In this document: one piece after another, positions 30,981-35,980 of the stretch
Numbering within the stretch: position 1 is the first letter of the stretch
How the letters are laid out: each line of letters starts with the position of its first letter
DNA from: a virus
Virus record (IMG/VR): IMGVR_UViG_3300033150_000600
Span: 1 to 49,729 of that record
Length of the DNA: 49,729 nt
Direction: 5' to 3' (one strand)
Made by a program: the position numbers and the translations under genes
The notes under the pieces: model-generated
Told to the model about the DNA's origin: nothing
What the model saw: only the letters and a program-made list of their open reading frames with translations
Database searches by the model: none

Positions 30981-31012
30981 GTTTGGGGTAGGTTTGGGGT
31001 AGGTTTGGGGTA
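30981..31012. repeat. Three tandem 11-bp repeats, GTTTGGGGTAG
   Basis: Two complete copies and one of ten bases follow each other without spacer in the gap between two genes. Eleven bases is about one helical turn, so the copies face the same side of the DNA, as iterons or operators do. The plus strand has G-runs that might also fold. Confidence 0.8.
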
Positions 31013-31014
31013 AA

Positions 31015-31392
31015 TCAGACACAATATCTTAAATAAAAATCACGAACTTTCTGGTCTTCTTTAGATAATTTTCTCCAATGACGCCGGGAAAGAAAAATCT
31101 GACTTCGATGGTCTTCTTTTTTGTTTTTGAAGTGAAAATATACTGCTTTCTTTTTAAACTCTTCTGCTGTAACTTCATAAACTATACCTTTCTCTTTTTC
31201 GTGAACTTGAATTTTATAATTATTCGGAAGTAATACATCAGTAAAATAATCGGCATCAATTCCCCACGCATCATAGACCCTGAATAAATGTTTTGACTCT
31301 AAAACGCTTTTCTTAAAAATCTTATTTTTCGGGTCTAAAATCCCAATCACTCTTTCATTTGGTTTACCTATGTTTATTCTTACTACCGGCAT
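31015..31392 (-). CDS. Hypothetical protein, 125 aa
   Basis: MPVVRINIGKPNERVIGILD and DPKNKIFKKSVLESKHLFRV begin a small alpha/beta domain. It continues DADYFTDVLLPNNYKIQVHE and ends with a basic helix (FLSRRHWRKLSKEDQKVRDF). I do not recognise it. The three 11-bp repeats follow the stop directly. Confidence 0.68.
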   Translation of the reverse strand: MPVVRINIGKPNERVIGILDPKNKIFKKSVLESKHLFRVYDAWGIDADYFTDVLLPNNYKIQVHEKEKGIVYEVTAEEFKKKAVYFHFKNKKEDHRSQIFLSRRHWRKLSKEDQKVRDFYLRYCV

Positions 31393-31402
31393 TTTTATAA
31401 TT

Positions 31403-31837
31403 TTATTCTAAAGTAAATATATAACCACAATTCGGACACTTTATTTTCTTTTCTGTTTTCGTTCTTTCTCTTCTTGTATCTGGTAGATATTTATTGACCA
31501 GTTTATACCAGCTAATGTTTTTCCCTTCAGGTAATTTTTCTAATACATTAGAAAAGTCATTAAACTGATACTTTTCATAGAATCTTACGCAAGCATAAAT
31601 ATCACTTTGGCTTCTACCCAAATCTCTTGCTATTTTTTGAATAAACGACCTTTTATTTTTTTGTCCTTGTATTTTTTCATAGCTTGGGTCATTTACAATC
31701 CTTTGACCAATCAACCATTTTCCTTTAATAAGTTCTATTCGAGAAATCCAGACGCTTTCAACAATTATTGAACGTAAATCTTCAAGTAAAAAAACATACT
31801 TTTCATTATAATTTACAATTTCATTTGTTTTTGTCAT
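31403..31837 (-). CDS. DUF1016-N-like or HTH regulator with C-terminal zinc ribbon, 144 aa
   Basis: The central part (LIKGKWLIGQRIVND, FIQKIARDLGRSQSDIYACV, RFYEKYQFNDFSNVLEKLPE) resembles the N-terminal helix-turn-helix region of DUF1016/PDDEXK nuclease-associated proteins. The end has CPNCGYIF, a half zinc ribbon. It may bind DNA as a regulator of early genes. Confidence in the family is moderate. It follows the primosome-like gene by 12 bases. Confidence 0.68.
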   Translation of the reverse strand: MTKTNEIVNYNEKYVFLLEDLRSIIVESVWISRIELIKGKWLIGQRIVNDPSYEKIQGQKNKRSFIQKIARDLGRSQSDIYACVRFYEKYQFNDFSNVLEKLPEGKNISWYKLVNKYLPDTRRERTKTEKKIKCPNCGYIFTLE

Positions 31838-31849
31838 AGCATTTAAAAT

Positions 31850-32638
31850 TTATTTTTTGTAAATCGCCCGCATCACTATCTTGCCGTCGGGCATTTTTAC
31901 TTCTTCATAACGAACCGGTTCCGGTTCTTTATTTCTTTTAGCGGCCATTATATCATTGATAAACTTACCAACGGTTTCTAAAGTCCATTTGTGAAGCCAC
32001 TCGGTTTTTTGTAATGCCTTCATTGTTTCAATAATATCGTCGTCATCATATCCTACAAGGTCTTTAGCCGCTTTTAAGTTTCTCCGGAGTTCCATTCTGG
32101 CTTGTTCAACATTGTCAAATTTATACTTTTTAAATTCCCAATAAAGAGCAATAATCTGAATGTGTCTTGCTTTTTCTTTCATTTCCTTCAAGTAAGTCGA
32201 AAAGGAGAACTCATCAGCTTTGCTGATATTATTATTTAATTTTTGTTCTTTATTATTATTCGTGCCTTTCTTTTTTAGTGGTCCTACCCGTTCTTTTTTA
32301 GTGGTCTTATTTTCTTTTTTAGTGCTTAAATTTTTTAAGTGCTTTGTTTTTAATAAAGTATAAAGTGAAACTTTACCGCTTCTTCTTAAAATACTTATCG
32401 CTTTTGCTTCTTCTAATTTCTTTAATGACTTTAATACAGTTGGTTGTGTAAGGCCAGTCAATTCCATTATAGTTCTCGTTGATGGCCGGCATTTCTGTTT
32501 TTGGTTAACAAAATAAGCAAGGGCGTGATAGACAAGTTTATCAGACGCATTGAATTTTTTATATTGTAAAATTGCTCTTTCAACCCAATACCAATCTCCA
32601 TTTCTTAAATCTCTAACTTCAAAGTTTTCTTCTTTCAT
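31850..32638 (-). CDS. Primosome-like replication protein with winged helix, 262 aa
   Basis: Residues about 1-95 hold a winged helix of the HTH_36 type: YKKFNASDKLVYHALAYFVN, CRPSTRTIMELTGLTQPTVL, KSLKKLEEAKAISILRRSG. A Lys/Asn-rich linker follows. The C-terminal part (about 145-250) is helical with YDDDDIIETMKALQKTEWLH and KFINDIMAAKRNK, like DnaD/replication-initiator tails. It probably begins phage replication by loading the host helicase. It is read from the strong promoter at 32.75 kb, after a 30-codon leader ORF joined by ATGA. Confidence 0.8.
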   Translation of the reverse strand: MKEENFEVRDLRNGDWYWVERAILQYKKFNASDKLVYHALAYFVNQKQKCRPSTRTIMELTGLTQPTVLKSLKKLEEAKAISILRRSGKVSLYTLLKTKHLKNLSTKKENKTTKKERVGPLKKKGTNNNKEQKLNNNISKADEFSFSTYLKEMKEKARHIQIIALYWEFKKYKFDNVEQARMELRRNLKAAKDLVGYDDDDIIETMKALQKTEWLHKWTLETVGKFINDIMAAKRNKEPEPVRYEEVKMPDGKIVMRAIYKK

Positions 32639-32727
32639 ATAACCAAAAAGGAGTATTCAATGGCAGGAATAGAAATCCAAAAACTTCTTCCTTTTGAATA
32701 CTCCTTTTTGATTTCTATTCCTACCAT
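32635..32727 (-). CDS. Leader ORF of 30 codons, possibly leaderless
   Basis: The ATG at 32725-32727 opens MVGIEIKKEYSKGRSFWISI, followed by ten more residues, and its TGA overlaps the ATG of the primosome-like gene. The predicted transcription start (seven bases after the -10 box) is at or one base before this ATG. The coding strand itself is made of the two inverted repeats, so translation of this peptide would control which hairpin can form. Confidence 0.5.
   Translation of the reverse strand: MVGIEIKKEYSKGRSFWISIPAIEYSFLVI
32645..32725 (-). promoter_or_regulatory. Two interleaved inverted repeats: mutually exclusive hairpins
   Basis: Arm A (32645-32660) is the exact reverse complement of A' (32694-32709), 16 of 16. 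Arm B (32662-32677) is the reverse complement of B' (32710-32725), 15 of 16. The order A-B-A'-B' means A:A' and B:B' cannot both form as long stems. The region lies between the promoter and the primosome-like gene and looks like an attenuator or translation switch. Confidence 0.75.
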
Positions 32728-32734
32728 ATAATTT

Positions 32735-32763
32735 ATTCTATTAAATTTTTAAAGTGAAGTCAA
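32735..32763 (-). promoter_or_regulatory. Sigma70 promoter for the primosome-like operon
   Basis: TTGACT (32758-32763), 17 bases and TAGAAT (32735-32740). It is one of the best-formed promoters in the window. The predicted start is near 32728, at the ATG of the leader ORF. Confidence 0.8.
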
Positions 32764-32772
32764 GAGATACGG

Positions 32773-32836
32773 GGGCTGAATAGGAATTGAACCTATTATT
32801 TGTCGCCAAGACCAGCCCATAGCCCCTTCTGGGGCT
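32773..32836 (-). ncRNA. tRNA-like element: acceptor stem and T-arm only, with upstream hairpin
   Basis: On the minus strand GGGCTGG (32818-32812) pairs over 7 bp with TCAGCCC (32779-32773). Directly inside it ATAGG-TTCAATT-CCTAT is a perfect T-arm (5 bp, 7-base loop). The D and anticodon arms are replaced by 15 bases. The whole is 46 nt. A 6-bp hairpin (AGCCCC/GGGGCT, 32821-32836) stands upstream. Acceptor plus T-arm is the minimal substrate of RNase P, so cleavage near 32818 is predicted. No CCA is encoded; a decayed tRNA is the alternative. Confidence 0.6.
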
Positions 32837-32841
32837 AAATA

Positions 32842-33141
32842 TCACTCACCTTTTGGAGTATACTTTTCCCATTGTTTCCAAAAAAATCCACCAGTTTTAT
32901 ATTGACCTAATTGAGAACGAGCGTTACAATCCTCGCAAATAACTTTTACGAAAGTATAAGTCCCTTCATCAGTGGTTGCTTTATTGCTTGTTAAGTGAAC
33001 ATTATCGCTTCCGCAAAGTTTACATTTACTTGGCATTGAGGACAAAAATCCAGCCATTGACATTGCGTCTAATTCATTTTTTTCCTCAATTTCAAACAAG
33101 TAAGTGATGCTACCAAGTTTCTTAATGACTTGTATTTTCAT
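32842..33141 (-). CDS. Zinc-ribbon protein, 99 aa
   Basis: The middle holds CKLCGSDNVHLTSN and VICEDCNARSQLGQ, a zinc ribbon, after a beta-rich start (MKIQVIKKLGSITYLFEIEE). The end GGFFWKQWEKYTPKGE is aromatic and basic. Proteins with this layout accompany phage recombination nucleases. It follows the PD-(D/E)XK gene and may bind single-stranded nucleic acid; this is inference. Confidence 0.72.
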   Translation of the reverse strand: MKIQVIKKLGSITYLFEIEEKNELDAMSMAGFLSSMPSKCKLCGSDNVHLTSNKATTDEGTYTFVKVICEDCNARSQLGQYKTGGFFWKQWEKYTPKGE

Positions 33142-33155
33142 ATTTTGAATTTAAA

Positions 33156-34052
33156 TTAACTTTTTCGACCTTTTAATAATTGATTTTTTTTCCGAAGTTC
33201 TTTCTTAACCTCTTTTTCCCACTCTTTTTTTGTTTTACCGGTGATTTTGGTTAGATATAAAGACCTTGCTATTCTCCAATTGATTTCATATTTATGTTTC
33301 GTTTCGTTAAAGATTATATCTGGTTCTTTTGGCGGAACAATATCTTTTCGATAATAATTGGTCATTGTCTTTACATCTTCTTCCCACATTTTTCTTAAAT
33401 TCTGGTCATTTAAGAAAATAATTCCTTCTTGAAGAGTCAAATCGTCTTTGGAGATATAAAACAATCTCCCCTCTTCAATTCCGGTTGCTATCAAATAGGT
33501 ATAAAGTTGTAGCTTGTGATGAAGATAACCGCTACCAATATAATCTTTTTTAGCCCAAAAAGCATTAGAGTTAACCGATTTTATTTCTGCTATTAAAGGA
33601 GTAAGCCCCTTAGGATATTCTTTTTCTAAATTATCAATAATTTTTAAACTTACCGCTTCAACAAATTCGGAAAATCCATACTCCTTTACTCTTTTTCTTG
33701 CTTCGTTCCAATTAGTAAATCCGCCGAGTTTCATATCAAAATAACCAACAATAGGAAGCATTTCTTTATTTTCAGGAATTTCCACTCTTTTTTCTTTTTC
33801 TTGAAGAACACCAATTTTTTCAAAAACTTTACAAAGTAAATGATGAAATTCTTTACCAGTAGAAAAGATTCTTAAAACTCTATCATCATAAGGATTAGTA
33901 GGCTGAATACCTTTCATTTTGTAATATCTGTCAAGAAAAGGACCTCCTAAATCACTGGCATTGATATAATTTCTTGGCTTTACCTCTCTTCTTTCAATCT
34001 CTAATGATTTGTTCCAAATTTCTTGAATACTCCATCTAACTTTAGTTGTCAT
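33156..34052 (-). CDS. PD-(D/E)XK nuclease (RecB/Cas4-like), 298 aa
   Basis: NYINASDLGGPFLDRYYKMK is the N-terminal block of this nuclease group. GYFDMKLGG gives the metal Asp, LIAEIKSVNSNAF the E-x-K pair, and HHKLQLYTYLIATG the QxxxY helix, in the family order. The C-terminal part is basic. Such enzymes resect DNA ends in phage recombination and replication. It is preceded by an AAAAGGTCGA box and follows the winged-helix gene. Confidence 0.87.
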   Translation of the reverse strand: MTTKVRWSIQEIWNKSLEIERREVKPRNYINASDLGGPFLDRYYKMKGIQPTNPYDDRVLRIFSTGKEFHHLLCKVFEKIGVLQEKEKRVEIPENKEMLPIVGYFDMKLGGFTNWNEARKRVKEYGFSEFVEAVSLKIIDNLEKEYPKGLTPLIAEIKSVNSNAFWAKKDYIGSGYLHHKLQLYTYLIATGIEEGRLFYISKDDLTLQEGIIFLNDQNLRKMWEEDVKTMTNYYRKDIVPPKEPDIIFNETKHKYEINWRIARSLYLTKITGKTKKEWEKEVKKELRKKNQLLKGRKS

Positions 34053-34084
34053 ATTTATTTTTCTTTTTAACGATAGTCGACCTT

Positions 34085-34363
34085 TTATTTAATCTTAATG
34101 TTTCTTTTTATCAAAGGCACTAATTCAATCCAACCTTTTTCTTCTAATCTTTTTAGCCTGTACTGGACTAATTGCGGGCTAATGTGTAAAGCGTCAGCTA
34201 TTTCTGTTCTCAAGGGAGTTACCTTGTAATCGCAAAGGAATTCAAGAATAAACTCCCAAAGTTCTTGCTCTTGTTTGGTCAATTTTGATTTTCTTTTCGT
34301 TTTTAATGCCTTTACTTTTTTGTTGTTGATTCTTTTAAAGATTTGTCTAATTTGTCTTTTCAT
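34085..34363 (-). CDS. LexA-like winged-helix protein, 92 aa
   Basis: A Lys/Arg-rich start is followed by KLTKQEQELWEFILEFLCDY, then TPLRTEIADALHISPQLVQY and RLKRLEEKGWIELVP, a winged helix like the DNA-binding half of LexA. It has no protease domain. It may repress or time the early operon. Its start overlaps the upstream zinc-ribbon gene by ATGA. Confidence 0.78.
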   Translation of the reverse strand: MKRQIRQIFKRINNKKVKALKTKRKSKLTKQEQELWEFILEFLCDYKVTPLRTEIADALHISPQLVQYRLKRLEEKGWIELVPLIKRNIKIK

Positions 34364-34716
34364 TTTTGTTCTTTAATTATTTTCCAGCATTCTTTACAGA
34401 ATTCTGGGTGATTTAAATAATATTCTCCGTGTTTTTTGCCACAATGATGGCAAACCCTTTTATTTGAAAGGACTATTTCACATCTTTTACATCTATTCAT
34501 ATCACATTTAGGACAAAGCCAAAGCTCTGAAGTCACCTGTTTCCAGCCCTTTTTTGTTTTCCAACACAATACCTTTTTAATCTTATTTTTCTTGCGATTG
34601 AAGTAAGTTCTTAAAACCTGATGAATTATAGCAGTCGTTTCTTTACAGCTATAACATTTTATTTTTCTTTTCTCTCCTGTTTTTTCTTCTTTTAAAAGTT
34701 CAATTAGCTGGTTCAT
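34360..34716 (-). CDS. Multi-zinc-ribbon protein, 118 aa
   Basis: CysX2Cys pairs recur: KCYSCKETT, WLCPKCDMNRCKRCE, RVCHHCGKKHGEYY and EFCKECWKII, giving two or more zinc fingers. A basic stretch lies in the middle (YFNRKKNKIKKVLC). Nucleic-acid or protein binding is likely. It is joined by ATGA to genes on both sides. Confidence 0.75.
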   Translation of the reverse strand: MNQLIELLKEEKTGEKRKIKCYSCKETTAIIHQVLRTYFNRKKNKIKKVLCWKTKKGWKQVTSELWLCPKCDMNRCKRCEIVLSNKRVCHHCGKKHGEYYLNHPEFCKECWKIIKEQK

Positions 34717-34907
34717 GGTTTTTTTATAAATTTTAAATAACCTAATCCTGCTTTTTCAACTTTGTATTTTGGAAATAGTTGTTGAACTTGCTTTAATTCT
34801 TCTTTTGTTATTTCTCCGAAGTGAGCGATAAACTCTTTTGCCTTTGTTCTTCTTCTTATTCCCAAAACTGCTATTTTGATATTATCAAGTTGTCTTTCTT
34901 GAAACAT
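34713..34907 (-). CDS. Hypothetical basic protein, 64 aa
   Basis: MFQERQLDNIKIAVLGIRRR is followed by TKAKEFIAHFGEITKEELKQ and LFPKYKVEKAGLGYLKFIKK, a small alpha/beta pattern rich in Lys. No family is recognised. It follows the structured region at 34.96-35.07 kb after 50 bases of AT-rich leader. Confidence 0.65.
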   Translation of the reverse strand: MFQERQLDNIKIAVLGIRRRTKAKEFIAHFGEITKEELKQVQQLFPKYKVEKAGLGYLKFIKKP

Positions 34908-34958
34908 TTTATTTTACTTAACTTTAATTTTATAATCTTTTGTTTTTATTAGCCATTC

Positions 34959-35067
34959 ATTTTTGCCCCCCAGCCAATCCTCCGCGTATTCACGCTTTAT
35001 GTTTCCGCCCTTGCGAGAATTTTAGCGTAGAATTGTGGCCACAAGGACTCGCCATTGAGGGGCAAAA
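34959..35067 (-). ncRNA. GC-rich structured region, possible RNA element
   Basis: A 9-bp closing stem pairs 34961-34969 with 35059-35067. Inside are a GCGT/ACGC hairpin (34984-34995), a GCGAG/CTCGC pairing (35013-35017 with 35048-35052) and the 12-bp palindrome TTGTGGCCACAA. The region is much richer in GC than its surroundings. One minus-strand frame (IKREYAEDWLGGKNEWLIK ...) looks coding and runs to a stop at 34916, but begins at ATA after AAGGGCGG. So this is either a folded RNA or a damaged small gene. Confidence 0.4.
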
Positions 35068-35079
35068 TCAAGGGCCAAT

Positions 35080-35313
35080 CTATAACCTTAATTTTCTTTC
35101 TAACATTTCCTTTTCTATCTCAATATCATATACTTCAACCGTACCACCATAAGGATTGTTTTCTGAATAATCTCCTTTCCTTATATAAGCGGGAGTATCA
35201 TAATAACTCCATTCGAGGTTATACAATAAATCTTGTAATGCTATCAATACCTCGTTCTGTGAATCCTCGTACCTTTTTAATGCTTGTAAAAGTTCTTTAA
35301 TTGGGTTTTTCAT
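35080..35313 (-). CDS. Hypothetical protein, 77 aa
   Basis: Helical and acidic (MKNPIKELLQALKRYEDSQN, VLIALQDLLYNLEWSYYDTP), then GDYSENNPYGGTVEVYDIEI. I do not recognise it. It is the second gene of the early operon, with an AAAAAGGTCAG box about 30 bases upstream. Confidence 0.65.
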   Translation of the reverse strand: MKNPIKELLQALKRYEDSQNEVLIALQDLLYNLEWSYYDTPAYIRKGDYSENNPYGGTVEVYDIEIEKEMLERKLRL

Positions 35314-35327
35314 TTTCTGTTAATGTT

Positions 35328-35465
35328 TTATGTTTTTTTATCTGACCTTTTTATTATCTCTTCTAATTCTTCTTCTTCTAATTCATCTTCTAATCCCATA
35401 TCCTCTATAGTTTCGCCTGTAATACTTTCTATTTTTTCTTTAACTGTCTCTTTTTGTTTTTCCAT
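35328..35465 (-). CDS. Small acidic protein, 45 aa, first early gene
   Basis: The ATG is at 35463-35465. The product begins MEKQKETVKEKIESITGETI and continues with an acidic helix (LEDELEEEELEEII), ending KRSDKKT. The first gene after the tandem promoters, small and acidic, has the look of a phage protein that binds host factors such as RNA polymerase or nucleases; this is inference from position and charge. An AAAAGGTCGA box and AAATAA leader precede it. Confidence 0.65.
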   Translation of the reverse strand: MEKQKETVKEKIESITGETIEDMGLEDELEEEELEEIIKRSDKKT

Positions 35466-35535
35466 AATTTCTATTTATTTTATGCTTTATTATTCGACCT
35501 TTTGTTTGTTTTTATTATTTAACCTTTATTATTTA

Positions 35536-35563
35536 ATTTTAATGGTTTATAAAAACTTGTCAA
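35536..35563 (-). promoter_or_regulatory. Early promoter, second of a tandem pair
   Basis: TTGACA (35558-35563), 16 bases, TAAAAT (35536-35541). It repeats the upstream promoter almost base for base over about 40 bases, 75 bases away. It lies about 70 bases from the first early gene. Confidence 0.8.
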
Positions 35564-35572
35564 GGGGTAACC

Positions 35573-35581
35573 TGTGGAAAA
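35573..35581 (-). other. DnaA-box-like site between the tandem promoters
   Basis: The minus strand reads TTTTCCACA, one base from the DnaA box TTATCCACA. It is surrounded by AT-rich DNA and the two early promoters. It could be part of an origin or a DnaA-controlled promoter; a single box is weak evidence. Confidence 0.4.
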
Positions 35582-35610
35582 CTCATTTCTGTAAAACCTT
35601 TTATTATTTA

Positions 35611-35638
35611 ATTTTAATGATTTATAAAAACCTGTCAA
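35611..35638 (-). promoter_or_regulatory. Early promoter, first of a tandem pair
   Basis: TTGACA (35633-35638), 16 bases, TAAAAT (35611-35616). It lies just downstream of the lysis-operon terminator and has the same flanks as its partner. The stretch 35466-35730 holds no gene but both promoters, the DnaA-like site and the terminator. Confidence 0.82.
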
Positions 35639-35675
35639 GGGCTAATAACAAAATTAAGCCAGTTTATAAAATTAT

Positions 35676-35701
35676 AAAAAGCCCTCTTTTTCAAGAGGGC
35701 T
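35676..35701 (-). terminator. Intrinsic terminator of the late operon
   Basis: AGCCCTCTT and AAGAGGGCT form a perfect 9-bp stem with a GAAA loop, followed by four to five T on the minus strand. It lies 30 bases after the holin stop and ends the lysis end of the late transcript before the early promoters. Confidence 0.92.
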
Positions 35702-35730
35702 AACTGGAAGGGGGTCAATTTAATCCGCTT

Positions 35731-35979
35731 TCACTTGCTTTTTTTAGTTTTGCTCTTCTTCACTTCATCGAAATACTGCTTAAAGAATACAACCAAAGTG
35801 TTAAGCAAAGGGCCTAACCAACCATACTTTGCCAGATAAGAAGTCGCTTCCGGAGTGACTAACCAAGCCCCTACCCAAACAGTCAACCAAGAACCAAACG
35901 AGTAAATCATTGCTTTTAAAAATCCATCGCTAACCAGTGCATTGGCTGGTGCAGAAAATAGTAATTTTTTTGCTTTCAT
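35731..35979 (-). CDS. Putative holin, 82 aa
   Basis: MKAKKLLFSAPANALVSDGF begins the protein. Two hydrophobic stretches follow (MIYSFGSWLTVWVGAWLV, then WLGPLLNTLVVFFKQYF) and a strongly basic tail (KKSKTKKSK). Size, two membrane helices and a charged C-terminus are typical of class II holins. It lies directly after the endolysin, the last gene before the terminator. The start is the ATG at 35979, since the longer frame would overlap the endolysin stop. Confidence 0.78.
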   Translation of the reverse strand: MKAKKLLFSAPANALVSDGFLKAMIYSFGSWLTVWVGAWLVTPEATSYLAKYGWLGPLLNTLVVFFKQYFDEVKKSKTKKSK

Positions 35980-35980
35980 T

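Noticed and set aside
32773-32836. A normal tRNA gene
   Set aside because: The D and anticodon arms are missing and only 15 bases stand in their place; no anticodon can be assigned.
34940-35152. Plus-strand frame across 34.94-35.15 kb
   Set aside because: It runs across the structured element and into a minus-strand gene, and all other genes lie on the minus strand. No leader or coding pattern supports it.
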